This document shows, piece after piece, positions 16,063 through 24,754 of a stretch of DNA of 35,856 nucleotides (positions are counted from its first letter, which is position 1; every line of letters starts with the position of its first letter). The position numbers and the translations under genes are program-made. The stretch covers positions 1 through 35,856 of the forward strand of contig JBLIOD010000026.1 of assembly GCA_047639475.1 (NCBI GenBank), written 5' to 3'. The DNA is from JAAELZ01 sp047639475 (GTDB taxonomy: Bacteria; Pseudomonadota; Gammaproteobacteria; Arenicellales; Poriferihabitantaceae). The notes below the pieces were generated by a model. The model was not told the DNA's origin. It saw nothing but the letters and a program-made list of their open reading frames with translations, and did no database searches.

Positions 16063-17610
16063 ATGTCTATTCAATTAAATCCATCTGAAATCAGCGATCT
16101 GATTAAAGAGCGAATTAAGAATTTCGAGACCAGTGCCGAAGCGAAGACGCAAGGTACTATTGTTATGCTGACAGACGGCATTGCACGTATTCATGGTCTT
16201 TCAGAAGCAATGCAAGGCGAAATGTTAGAATTCCCGGGAGATACTTTCGGTCTAGCACTTAACCTCGAGCAAGATTCTGTTGGTGCGGTTATATTAGGTG
16301 ACTACAAGCACTTGTCAGAAGGTGATACCGTGAAATGTACGGGTCGTATTTTGGAAGTGCCGGTCGGCCGTGGTTTACTGGGGCGCGTAGTGAACGCACT
16401 AGGAATACCTATCGACGGTAAAGGCCCGATAGAAAATGACGGTACTTCTCCGATTGAAAAGGTTGCGCCAGGCGTCATTGAGCGTCAATCAGTTGACCAG
16501 CCAGTACAGACTGGCTTGAAGTCAGTTGACTCGATGGTGCCAGTCGGACGCGGCCAACGTGAGTTGATCATTGGTGACCGTCAAACAGGTAAAACCGCAG
16601 TAGCGATCGACGCGATCATCAACCAAGCCAGCACGGGCATCAAGTGTATCTACGTTGCTATCGGTCAAAAGGCCTCAAGTATCGCAGGTGTAGTACGAAA
16701 GCTTGAAGAGCACGGCGCGCTAGAAAATACGATCATCGTTGCGGCTTCGGCTGCTAACTCTGCAGCGGAACAGTTCATTGCACCTTATGCAGGTTGCTCA
16801 ATGGGCGAATATTTCCGTGACCGTGGTGAAGATGCATTGATTGTTTATGATGACTTGACCAAGCAAGCTTGGGCATATCGCCAAGTATCACTATTACTAC
16901 GTCGCCCTCCAGGTCGTGAAGCCTATCCTGGCGATGTATTCTATTTGCACTCACGTTTATTAGAGCGCGCAGCACGCGTAAACGTAGCCTACGTTGAGAA
17001 GTTTACCAACGGCGAAGTGAAAGGTAAAACCGGTTCTTTAACCGCGCTGCCTATCATCGAAACTCAAGCGGGTGACGTATCGGCGTTCGTACCAACAAAC
17101 GTAATCTCTATCACCGACGGTCAGATCTTCCTAGAAACTGATTTGTTCAACGCAGGTATCCGTCCAGCGATCAACGCTGGTCTGTCGGTGTCTCGTGTAG
17201 GTGGTGCAGCACAAACTAAAATCATCAAAAAGCTGGGCGGCGGAATTCGTCTTGCTCTGGCTCAGTATCGTGAATTAGCGGCATTCTCGCAGTTCGCTTC
17301 TGATCTTGATGAAGCAACACGCGCGCAATTATCTCGTGGACAACGGGCGGTAGAGCTGATGAAGCAAGGTCAGTATGAGCCTATGTCAGTCGCGGAAATG
17401 GCGCTTTCGTTATACGCTATCAACGAAGGTTTCTTCGATGGTACTGAGATAAAAGATGTTGTTAAGTATGAATCAGCAATGCAATCTTACGTTAAGTCTA
17501 ATCATGGTGAGTTAATGGACTCGATTGTCGAGAACGAAAACTTCAACGATGAAGTGGCAGCAAGTTTGACTGCTGCACTAGAAGACTTTCAAAAGAACGG
17601 GTCGGTTTAA
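16063..17610 (+). CDS. atpA: F1Fo ATP synthase subunit alpha
   Basis: The non-catalytic nucleotide-binding subunit of F1, 515 residues. P-loop GDRQTGKTAVAID near residue 170, the conserved PGREAYPGDVFYLHSRLLERAA, and the Arg-finger segment NAGLSVSRVGGAAQTK are all present. N-terminal residues IQLNPSEISDLIKERIKNF match gammaproteobacterial AtpA. The RBS TAGGAAAT precedes the start. Confidence 0.98.
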   Translation: MSIQLNPSEISDLIKERIKNFETSAEAKTQGTIVMLTDGIARIHGLSEAMQGEMLEFPGDTFGLALNLEQDSVGAVILGDYKHLSEGDTVKCTGRILEVPVGRGLLGRVVNALGIPIDGKGPIENDGTSPIEKVAPGVIERQSVDQPVQTGLKSVDSMVPVGRGQRELIIGDRQTGKTAVAIDAIINQASTGIKCIYVAIGQKASSIAGVVRKLEEHGALENTIIVAASAANSAAEQFIAPYAGCSMGEYFRDRGEDALIVYDDLTKQAWAYRQVSLLLRRPPGREAYPGDVFYLHSRLLERAARVNVAYVEKFTNGEVKGKTGSLTALPIIETQAGDVSAFVPTNVISITDGQIFLETDLFNAGIRPAINAGLSVSRVGGAAQTKIIKKLGGGIRLALAQYRELAAFSQFASDLDEATRAQLSRGQRAVELMKQGQYEPMSVAEMALSLYAINEGFFDGTEIKDVVKYESAMQSYVKSNHGELMDSIVENENFNDEVAASLTAALEDFQKNGSV

Positions 17611-17639
17611 TCACCCCCCGATCTGACAGGATTTAAGCT

Positions 17640-18500
17640 ATGGCAAATGCAAAAGAAGTACGTACTCAGATAAAGAGTATCCAAAACACGCGCAAAATTA
17701 CTAAAGCAATGGAAATGGTTGCGGCAAGTAAAATGCGTCGTGCGAAAGATCGTATGAATGCTGCCCGACCTTATGCCGAAAAAATTGCATCTGTTGTGGC
17801 CCATATGGCACAGGCCAATTCAGAGTACAAGCATCCTTATTTGACAGACCGCGAAGTAAAGCGAGTTGGCTATATCATTGTTTCAAGTGACCGTGGATTA
17901 TGTGGTGGCCTGAATATTAATGTATTCCGACGTGCTATTGCTCAAATGAGTGATTGGCAAGAAAAAAGCGTGGAAGTTGACGTAGCCCTAATTGGCAGCA
18001 AAGCGTTAAGCTTTTTTAAGCGTTTCAATGCCAATATTGTTTCTGAAGTGACGCAATTAGGTGATGCCCCGCAGGTTGAAGAAATCTTGGGTGCAGTAAA
18101 GGTCATGATGGACGCCTACTTAGACGGCAAAATTGATCGTTTATACATTGTGAGCAATGAATTTGTAAACACTATGACACAAAGCCCGAAAGCGGTGCAG
18201 TTGATTCCAGTCAAGAATATCGCTGATGAAGAGCGTAAGCATCATTGGGATTACATCTATGAGCCTGAAGCAAAGCCCGTAGTCGACGTAACAATGAACC
18301 GTTACATCGAGTCGCTAGTGTATAAAGCGGTAGCAGAAAATTCAGCTTGTGAGCAGTCGGCGCGAATGGTTGCAATGAAAGCAGCGACCGATAATGCGGG
18401 TAATTTGATCGGTGATTTGGAGCTTATTTATAACAAAGCTCGCCAAGCAGCGATTACCCAAGAGTTGTCAGAAATTGTTAGTGGTGCGGCGGCTGTTTAA
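17640..18500 (+). CDS. atpG: F1Fo ATP synthase subunit gamma
   Basis: The central rotor shaft, 286 residues. The N-terminal helix (KEVRTQIKSIQNTRKITKAM) and the C-terminal helix (ARMVAMKAATDNAGNLIGDL) form the antiparallel coiled coil. The DRGLCGGLNINVFR motif in the globular part is characteristic. It starts 29 nt after atpA with CAGGATTT as a modest ribosome-binding site. Confidence 0.97.
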   Translation: MANAKEVRTQIKSIQNTRKITKAMEMVAASKMRRAKDRMNAARPYAEKIASVVAHMAQANSEYKHPYLTDREVKRVGYIIVSSDRGLCGGLNINVFRRAIAQMSDWQEKSVEVDVALIGSKALSFFKRFNANIVSEVTQLGDAPQVEEILGAVKVMMDAYLDGKIDRLYIVSNEFVNTMTQSPKAVQLIPVKNIADEERKHHWDYIYEPEAKPVVDVTMNRYIESLVYKAVAENSACEQSARMVAMKAATDNAGNLIGDLELIYNKARQAAITQELSEIVSGAAAV

Positions 18501-18551
18501 GCACGTATCAATTTAAAGAATTAATTTTAATTACGAGGAAGTTTTCGAGCT

Positions 18552-19931
18552 ATGAGTTCCGGAAATATTGTTGAAGTAATCGGTGCGGTTGTGGACGTTC
18601 AGTTTCCACGAGACGCAATTCCCAATATCTATCACGCGCTAGTGGTTGATTCGAAAGAATTAACCATGGAGGTGCAGCAACAGATGGGCGACGGAGTGGT
18701 ACGCTGTATCGCTATGGGTTCATCTGAAGGTTTGCGACGTGGTCTTGAAGTAAGCAACACTGGCGCGCCAATTACTGTGCCAGTGGGCGAAGCAACGCTT
18801 GGTCGTGTAATGGACGTATTAGGACGCCCAATTGACGAAGTTGGACCTGTTGAAGCAGATGTTCATATGCCGATTCATCGTGCTGCGCCTACTTACGAAG
18901 AGCAATCAGCGAGTGTTGAGCTTTTAGAGACAGGGATCAAAGTTATCGACTTGATCATGCCTATCTCTAAAGGTGGCAAGATCGGCCTATTTGGTGGAGC
19001 GGGTGTAGGTAAAACCGTTACCCTGATGGAGTTAATTAACAACATCGCATCAGCGCACAGTGGTCTATCAGTGTTCGCGGGAGTCGGTGAGCGTACTCGT
19101 GAAGGTAACGATTTCTACCACGAAATGACCGAAGCAGGCGTAATCGATAAGGTTGCACTGGTTTATGGTCAGATGAACGAACCTCCTGGCAACCGTTTAC
19201 GTGTAGCACTAACCGGTTTAACGATGGCGGAATATTTCCGTGATGAAGGACGCGACGTCCTATTATTCGTTGACAACATTTATCGTTACACTCTAGCGGG
19301 AACAGAAGTCTCAGCGCTATTAGGCCGTATGCCATCAGCGGTAGGCTACCAGCCAACACTGGCTGATGAAATGGGCGCATTACAAGAACGCATCACATCT
19401 ACTAAGAAAGGTTCTATTACCTCATTCCAAGCGGTATACGTACCTGCGGATGATTTGACGGATCCATCGCCAGCAACTACATTTGCTCACTTGGATGCGA
19501 CATTAGTACTGTCACGTCAAATTGCTGAATTAGGCATTTACCCAGCGGTAGATCCATTGGATTCAACGTCTCGTTTGCTAGATCCATTGGTGATTGGTGA
19601 CGATCACTACAATACAGCGCGCCAAGTACAGGGCACTTTGCAGAAATACAAAGAGCTTCAAGATATTATTGCGATCTTGGGTATGGATGAATTGTCTGAA
19701 GAAGATAAATTGGCCGTAGGCCGTGCACGTAAAATTCAACGGTTCTTGTCTCAACCATTTACGGTAGCTCAGGTGTTTACTGGTGCCGCAGGTAAGTACG
19801 TGACATTAAAAGACACCTTGTCAGGCTTTAAAGCTATTGTTAATGGAGACTACGATGACTTACCAGAGCAAGCGTTTTACATGGTAGGCAATATTGACGA
19901 AGCGCTTGAGAAAGCGAAAGGTATGCAATAG
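18552..19931 (+). CDS. atpD: F1Fo ATP synthase subunit beta
   Basis: The catalytic subunit of F1, 459 residues as in E. coli. P-loop GGAGVGKTV near residue 150, GERTREGNDFYHEM with the catalytic Glu/Arg region, and VDNIYRYTLAGTEVSALLGR with the DELSEED motif further on (GMDELSEEDKLAV). ACGAGGAAG precedes the start. Confidence 0.98.
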   Translation: MSSGNIVEVIGAVVDVQFPRDAIPNIYHALVVDSKELTMEVQQQMGDGVVRCIAMGSSEGLRRGLEVSNTGAPITVPVGEATLGRVMDVLGRPIDEVGPVEADVHMPIHRAAPTYEEQSASVELLETGIKVIDLIMPISKGGKIGLFGGAGVGKTVTLMELINNIASAHSGLSVFAGVGERTREGNDFYHEMTEAGVIDKVALVYGQMNEPPGNRLRVALTGLTMAEYFRDEGRDVLLFVDNIYRYTLAGTEVSALLGRMPSAVGYQPTLADEMGALQERITSTKKGSITSFQAVYVPADDLTDPSPATTFAHLDATLVLSRQIAELGIYPAVDPLDSTSRLLDPLVIGDDHYNTARQVQGTLQKYKELQDIIAILGMDELSEEDKLAVGRARKIQRFLSQPFTVAQVFTGAAGKYVTLKDTLSGFKAIVNGDYDDLPEQAFYMVGNIDEALEKAKGMQ

Positions 19932-19939
19932 AGGTCATT

Positions 19940-20362
19940 ATGGCTACTATTCAAGTTGAAATTGTTAGTGCTGAAGAGCACATCTGGTCTGGAGAAGGCA
20001 CCATGGTGTTCGCTCCCGGCGTGATGGGTGAGTTAGGTATCGCACCTCGCCATACCGCGCTTGTTACTCAATTGAACCCTGGCGATGTCAGAGTACAAAC
20101 TGCATCTGGAGAGGAAGAGTTTTTCTTTATCACTGGCGGTATTTTAGAAGTACAACCTGATCTGATCACTGTTTTATCCGATACTGCTATTCGCGCGGAT
20201 GATTTAGATGAGGCGAAGGCTTTAGACGCGCAAAAGCGCGCCGAAGAAGCTGTTAAAGATCAAAACTCAGAAATGGATTACGCGCGCGCGAAAGCAGAGC
20301 TGGCACAGATATCTGCACAGCTTCGCTCAATCGAAAAAATCAAGCTACTAAGAAAACGCTAG
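19940..20362 (+). CDS. atpC: F1Fo ATP synthase subunit epsilon
   Basis: The rotor and regulatory subunit, 140 residues. An N-terminal beta-sandwich (VEIVSAEEHIWSGEGTMVFA and GELGIAPRHTALVTQLNPG) precedes a two-helix C-terminal domain rich in Ala, Lys and Glu that can inhibit ATP hydrolysis. It is 8 nt after atpD with AGAGGTC as a ribosome-binding site. The last codons and stop form part of the operon terminator stem. Confidence 0.96.
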   Translation: MATIQVEIVSAEEHIWSGEGTMVFAPGVMGELGIAPRHTALVTQLNPGDVRVQTASGEEEFFFITGGILEVQPDLITVLSDTAIRADDLDEAKALDAQKRAEEAVKDQNSEMDYARAKAELAQISAQLRSIEKIKLLRKR

Positions 20363-20385
20363 ATTAAGGTCTGGCGTTTTTTCTT
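20354..20385 (+). terminator. Rho-independent terminator of the atp operon
   Basis: AAACGCTAGA (20354-20363) pairs fully (one G-T) with TCTGGCGTTT (20370-20379) around the loop TTAAGG, and a T-rich run follows (TTTTTTCTTT). The atpC stop codon TAG lies inside the left arm, so coding sequence and terminator share bases. Confidence 0.88.
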
Positions 20386-20407
20386 TAGTTTTATTTTCAT
20401 TTAGTCA

Positions 20408-20887
20408 GTGTCTAGCAATACCGTACATAGAGGACAGTTCGTCTCTTTTACTCATGTAATAAAGGATATTACGGGTCAGATTCTAGAGTTATCAGAAGTA
20501 CCTACTTCTTATGTTCACGGGCGATTCACGGAAATATTTCCGCAGGTAGTGAAGGCACTAGAGGGGAAGTTGGTAGGCGATAAGGTGACGGTGCCTGTCA
20601 AAGCGCTAGAGGCATTTGGTCCGCATGACGAAGGATTGACGTTCAGCGATGACTTAGAAAATGCTCCTCCAGAACTTCGACGCGTGGGCGCGCAAATGGA
20701 TATGCAGAGTGAAAAAGGAGACATCAAAACTTTTCGAGTTAGCAAGATTGAGGATGGAAGAATCACACTTGATTCAAATCACGTTTTGGCTGGAAAGGAT
20801 TTAATATTTGCTGTGACGGTTACAGAAGTACGACCGCCTAACGTCACGGAACTAGCTAATTTACCCCCGCCTACCTTCGACGACTAA
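20408..20887 (+). CDS. FKBP-type peptidyl-prolyl cis-trans isomerase, SlyD-like
   Basis: A cytoplasmic prolyl isomerase/chaperone candidate of 159 residues. VSFTHVIKDITGQILELSEV, HGRFTEIFPQVVKALEGKLVGDKVTV and GKDLIFAVTVTEVRPP match SlyD/FKBP, with the insert-in-flap region between. The C-terminus is short and lacks the His/Cys-rich metal-binding tail of E. coli SlyD, and the first strand carries extra residues, so I do not give the slyD symbol. Start is GTG at 20408; no ribosome-binding site of note. It follows the atp terminator and so likely has its own promoter. Confidence 0.85.
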   Translation: MSSNTVHRGQFVSFTHVIKDITGQILELSEVPTSYVHGRFTEIFPQVVKALEGKLVGDKVTVPVKALEAFGPHDEGLTFSDDLENAPPELRRVGAQMDMQSEKGDIKTFRVSKIEDGRITLDSNHVLAGKDLIFAVTVTEVRPPNVTELANLPPPTFDD

Positions 20888-20922
20888 GTTAAGAAATCGC
20901 CCGTTATAGGATTAATTTGACT

Positions 20923-21216
20923 GCGACTCCTAGGTTCTCACCCACAATGGGTCTTTTGTGCCGACACTAAAGGTTATTTTGGGTTAGTATTTCTCCATTG
21001 ATTGGCTCTATTCCGGTACACTTACTGTTGATACAGTCTAGTGGAGGTTATATTCACGCTTCATACTATTTACTTGCAACCCAACAGGCTAACAGTAGTT
21101 CTTTAACGGAGCTTGCTAAAGAGTTAAATATAAATTGATATCTTGTACGCTTTTCAGCTACTATTTCCACTCAAGTCATTATCTATATCGCAATTTTTAT
21201 AGCGAGTGATGAATAA
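20923..21216 (+). pseudogene. Remnant of a small membrane-protein gene
   Basis: In a gap of about 500 bp, one frame (20974-21216) reads ISPLIGSIPVHLLLIQSSGG, YIHASYYLLATQQANSSSLT and ELAKELNIN, hits TGA at 21136-21138, and goes on YLVRFSATISTQVIIYIAIF IASDE before TAA at 21214. A TGG to TGA change would explain the interruption. A second frame upstream (20920-20999, GSHPQWVFCADTKGYFGLVF) joins it with a shift, the two meeting around 20995. The two hydrophobic stretches suggest an inner-membrane protein of about 95 residues. I do not recognise the family. No start codon is certain. Confidence 0.5.
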
Positions 21217-21343
21217 TTGAACTGTATTGATACACTAGAGCTAAGACTGAAAAATGGCCACTTGGTCGATCAGTTTACCAGATCAGAAAGTGTTTTTATT
21301 TTTGAGGAGCGTTAGCTCTTTCAACAATAACACTCTGTAAATG

Positions 21344-21359
21344 AAGCTATTAATAGCTT
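21344..21359. promoter_or_regulatory. 16-bp perfect palindrome upstream of the transporter operon
   Basis: AAGCTATTAATAGCTT reads the same on both strands. It sits 27 bp before the binding-protein ATG, where a dimeric repressor would block transcription or early elongation. No -35/-10 pair was recognised around it, and a chance palindrome is possible. Confidence 0.35.
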
Positions 21360-21385
21360 AACCATAACTAAAGAGGAGTTTTGAA

Positions 21386-22564
21386 ATGAGTAAAAAACTA
21401 AATAATGATGTCTCTAGAAGAAAGGTCCTAAAAGGATCGGTTGCAGCGGGTGCGACCATTGCTGCGCCATGGGTAGTAAGCTCAAAGGTGTTGGCTTCTT
21501 CTGGCGAATTAAATGTTTTGATGTGGTCAGATTATCTATCAGCAGGCTTTTTCGATGCATTCGAAAAGAAGTCTGGTATCAAAATTAACTTTACCGGCAT
21601 AGGCTCAAACGAAGAAATCATCAACAAGATGAAGGCTTCTAAAGGTCGTGGCATTGATATTTGTAGCCCAACTAACATGCGTTCTCCTCAATGGTCAGAG
21701 CTTGGTTTGTTGGCTCCATTCGACTACGGTAAGATCGCCACTATCGACAATGTAAACCCTGCGATGCTTAAAGTAGGCAGCGAAGAGTGGAACTTTGGCG
21801 GTAAAGGTTCTCACTGGTTACCACTGATTTGGGGTACTGAAGGTGTTGCTTGGCGCACCGATCAATGGACTCCACCACGTGATGGCGAAATCCCTAGTTA
21901 CGGCGATATTTGGCAAGAAGACGTTAAAGGTCAAACAATGATGCGTGTACATTCAGGCATGTTAGGCGCTGGATTGTACTTAGAAACTACCGGTGCTCTT
22001 GAGCCTGGCGCAATGAAGGCCGCTTATGATGATGAAGCCGCTATGCGCAAGATTTGGCAAGTGGTAACTGATTTCTGCATGAAGAATAAGGCGCAAGTTA
22101 AATTATTCTGGAATGATGCTGATTCTCAAAAGAACGGATTACTAAATGACGGCGTAGTCGTTGGTCAAACTTGGGATGGTCCGCCAATTTCTATGATGAA
22201 CAACAGCGATCCAGTGCAATATCGTGCGCCTGCTGAAGGTGCTCTAGCTTGGGTTGATGGTATGGCGCTTTCCGATCAAGCTGAGAATGTTGATGCGGTT
22301 TATGAGTTCTTGAATTTTTGCTTCGACCCAGAAGTGGGTGGCCGTTCAATCGACGGTGGCAAGGATGATAGCTGGGGCGGTAAAGGTCATGGCTATAACT
22401 CTGCTGTATTGGGCGCAGATCAATTTGCTAGCGATAACTACGGTGGCATCTTTGGCAGTGTTTACCCAGGTGATTCATTGTCTAACTTATGGCCTTGGCC
22501 AAAAGAGCCACAATGGTACGCTGACGTAAGAACGGAATTTGTGAACAAGTTCAACGCGGCATAA
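21386..22564 (+). CDS. Polyamine-type ABC transporter substrate-binding protein (Tat-exported)
   Basis: A periplasmic solute-binding protein of the PotD/PotF type (392 residues) that would deliver a polyamine or related cation to the permeases downstream. The N-terminus has a twin-arginine signal (SRRKVLKGSVAAGATIAAPW) with likely cleavage after VLAS. The mature part opens ELNVLMWSDYLSAGFFDAFE, as in the family (the NVYNWSDYI-like strand), and IWGTEGVAWRTDQWTP and WDGPPISMMNN follow. The RBS AGAGGAG precedes the ATG. It is followed by a strong terminator and a second hairpin, so it is probably made in excess of the membrane genes. The exact ligand cannot be read from the sequence; folding before Tat export is unusual for PotD-like proteins but found in some families. 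Confidence 0.88.
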   Translation: MSKKLNNDVSRRKVLKGSVAAGATIAAPWVVSSKVLASSGELNVLMWSDYLSAGFFDAFEKKSGIKINFTGIGSNEEIINKMKASKGRGIDICSPTNMRSPQWSELGLLAPFDYGKIATIDNVNPAMLKVGSEEWNFGGKGSHWLPLIWGTEGVAWRTDQWTPPRDGEIPSYGDIWQEDVKGQTMMRVHSGMLGAGLYLETTGALEPGAMKAAYDDEAAMRKIWQVVTDFCMKNKAQVKLFWNDADSQKNGLLNDGVVVGQTWDGPPISMMNNSDPVQYRAPAEGALAWVDGMALSDQAENVDAVYEFLNFCFDPEVGGRSIDGGKDDSWGGKGHGYNSAVLGADQFASDNYGGIFGSVYPGDSLSNLWPWPKEPQWYADVRTEFVNKFNAA

Positions 22565-22578
22565 CCTAGCTGATAATA

Positions 22579-22608
22579 AAAAGCCTCTGGCAGCAGGGGC
22601 TTTTTTTA
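22579..22608 (+). terminator. Terminator after the binding-protein gene
   Basis: AAAGCCTCTG (22580-22589) pairs with CAGGGGCTTT (22594-22603) around the GCAG loop, and a run of T follows. It lies inside the transporter operon, so it is likely a partial terminator that lowers expression of the ATPase and permeases relative to the binding protein. Confidence 0.85.
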
Positions 22609-22625
22609 TGTCGGAATACTAGATT

Positions 22626-22664
22626 CCTCAGCATCGTAACCGCGCTAGCGGTGACATGTTGAGG
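22626..22664. promoter_or_regulatory. Second intercistronic hairpin in the transporter operon
   Basis: CCTCAGCATCGTAACCGC (22626-22643) pairs imperfectly with GCGGTGACATGTTGAGG (22648-22664) around the loop GCTA, with an inner perfect CCGC/GCGG. No T-run follows, so this is not a terminator. It may stabilise mRNA ends or bind a regulator. Confidence 0.55.
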
Positions 22665-22703
22665 CTTCTTAATAATGATTGGTAATCCTGAGAGATTTTT
22701 TAT

Positions 22704-23813
22704 ATGAGTGCTGATGTACAACTAGACAATGTTTTAATTCGTTTCGGTGACTTTGTAGCTGCGCGAGACGTGAATATTCATATAAAAGATGGAGAGTTTT
22801 TTAGTTTTTTAGGTTCTTCTGGCTGCGGTAAGACGACAATTCTACGGGCTGTTTCCGGCTTTTTAGAACCGTCTGAAGGGCGCGTTTTGATCGGTGGTAA
22901 CGATATGAAGGGGGTTGGGCCCAATAAGCGTCCCACTGCCCTTATCTTCCAAAATCTGGCGTTGTTTCCTTTAATGAAGGTATGGGAAAACATTACCTTT
23001 TCCATGGAGGTCGCGGGCGCCAGTAAAGCCGCTCGTCAAAAAAAGGCAGATGAACTACTCGAGCTCATTGCCCTAACCGGGCAAGGAGACAAGATGGTCA
23101 ACGAGCTATCTGGTGGTCAAAAACAGCGTGTCGCAATCGCGCGTGCCTTATGTGCTGAGCCAGACGTATTGTTGTTAGACGAGCCTTTGTCTGCGTTAGA
23201 TTTAAAACTAAGACAGCACATGCGCACGGAGCTACGAGCGATTCAGCAACGTGTTGGTATTACTTTCATCTACATTACACATGATCAAGGTGAAGCATTA
23301 ACCATGTCAGACAACGTAGCAGTAATGAGTCAAGGAAAAATAGAGCAAGTTGCAGATGGCAATACTATTTACGATTTGCCAGAGTCGTCTTTTGTGGCTT
23401 CGTTCGTAGGTGAGAACAATTTATTTAGAGGTAAGGTTTCAGAGCTAGTAGATGGTTATGCTGTGGTTGAAACTCCGTCGGGTATTCTTCGCGCAAAGAA
23501 TATGAAGAGCGGTGGTCTGTATCAACTAGCAAAGGGCGACGATGCTTTCGTATTTATCAGACCTGAATCTGTCAAGTTTACAGAAGGAGGGACTTTTGAT
23601 AACACTCTTCAAGCCAAAGTAAAACACAATGAATTTGAAGGTAGCTTCTGGCAGGTGTTCTGCGACGTAGATGGTTCGGACCGTACTTTAAAAATGTCTT
23701 TAGTCAACGATGGTGGAGATACAGGACACGCGACTAATGAAACTGTTGGTCTAGGCTTTTCGGCAGATTCGGCGGTTGCAACCCCAGCGGGTGAATTAGC
23801 CGACGAAACCTAA
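22704..23813 (+). CDS. Polyamine-type ABC transporter ATP-binding protein
   Basis: A PotA/PotG-like importer ATPase, 369 residues. Walker A GSSGCGKTT at 37-45, Q-loop FQNLALFP near 83-90, signature LSGGQKQRVAIARAL from about 135, Walker B VLLLDEPLSALD from about 154, and the switch His in YITHDQGEA. A C-terminal TOBE-type regulatory domain follows, with FIRPESVKF. It sits between the binding protein and two permeases. GAGAGATTTTTTAT precedes the ATG. Confidence 0.93.
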   Translation: MSADVQLDNVLIRFGDFVAARDVNIHIKDGEFFSFLGSSGCGKTTILRAVSGFLEPSEGRVLIGGNDMKGVGPNKRPTALIFQNLALFPLMKVWENITFSMEVAGASKAARQKKADELLELIALTGQGDKMVNELSGGQKQRVAIARALCAEPDVLLLDEPLSALDLKLRQHMRTELRAIQQRVGITFIYITHDQGEALTMSDNVAVMSQGKIEQVADGNTIYDLPESSFVASFVGENNLFRGKVSELVDGYAVVETPSGILRAKNMKSGGLYQLAKGDDAFVFIRPESVKFTEGGTFDNTLQAKVKHNEFEGSFWQVFCDVDGSDRTLKMSLVNDGGDTGHATNETVGLGFSADSAVATPAGELADET

Positions 23814-23830
23814 CAGGAAAGGACAACACC

Positions 23831-24754
23831 ATGAAACAATATTGGAATCAGTTCTTTCTAAAGAACGGCATGGGGATTTCCTTGTATCTCCTTATCGCTG
23901 CAGTGATTTGGCTTGGCATGCTAATTTTGCTACCGCAAATATTCATGTTCGATTTTTCCTTCAGGCATAACTTGCCACCGGCAAAATTAGGTGGACCCGA
24001 AGACGTTTATACGTTATCACATTATAAGTTTATGGCGTTCGGTAGCGAACAAGCCACTGACTCCTACAACGTAGTCGACGTTTGGGTATTTGTGCGCACC
24101 TTGGTCACGGCTGTATGCGTGACCATCTTTGACTTAATATTGTGTTACCCCATCGCATATTATTTAGCACAGGTGGCCAGAGGTGGTTGGGCACGTTTGA
24201 TGGTAATAGCGCTAATTATCCCTTATTGGGTTAACGAGTTACTACGTGCTTTCGCTTTCAAAATCATGCTCGGTACCACAGGCATAATAAACAAGTTCTT
24301 GCTGTGGGTTGGCATAATAAATACACCTATTGAGTTTATATTACAAAACTACGCGCTTTACGCTGGCTTGAGCTACGCGTTCATTTTGTTAATGATTTTC
24401 CCTATCTATAATGCGATTGAAAGTTTAGATAAAAACCAAATTGAGGCCGCTAGAGACTTAGGTGCACCCTGGTGGAGAATTCACAAGCGCATTGTTATTC
24501 CTTATGCTAAACCGGGTATCACCGCAGGAGCAACCATGGTGTTTATGTTAACGGCAGGCGCCTTGGCTGCGCCACAAATATTAGGAGGGCCGAGTAGTTT
24601 GTGGTTTACTCAAATTATTTACCAGTGGTTTAATCAAGGTAACAACTGGCAGCGTGGTTCTGCCTATGCCGTATTCCTATTGGTGTCGACAATTATTATA
24701 GTTTTGGTGGTGATGAAACTATTCAAGGTGCGAATGGGTGAGGTGACAAAATGA
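23831..24754 (+). CDS. Polyamine-type ABC transporter permease (PotB/PotH-like)
   Basis: One of two inner-membrane permeases, 307 residues with about six membrane helices. The cytoplasmic loop that contacts the ATPase is seen as EAARDLGAPWWRIHKRIVIP (the EAA motif), followed by GITAGATMVFMLTAGALAAP. The early long periplasmic loop after the first helix (FDFSFRHNLPPAKLGGPEDV) is typical of PotB/PotH. It starts 17 nt after the ATPase gene with AGGAAAGG, and its last four bases (ATGA) overlap the next permease. Confidence 0.92.
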   Translation: MKQYWNQFFLKNGMGISLYLLIAAVIWLGMLILLPQIFMFDFSFRHNLPPAKLGGPEDVYTLSHYKFMAFGSEQATDSYNVVDVWVFVRTLVTAVCVTIFDLILCYPIAYYLAQVARGGWARLMVIALIIPYWVNELLRAFAFKIMLGTTGIINKFLLWVGIINTPIEFILQNYALYAGLSYAFILLMIFPIYNAIESLDKNQIEAARDLGAPWWRIHKRIVIPYAKPGITAGATMVFMLTAGALAAPQILGGPSSLWFTQIIYQWFNQGNNWQRGSAYAVFLLVSTIIIVLVVMKLFKVRMGEVTK

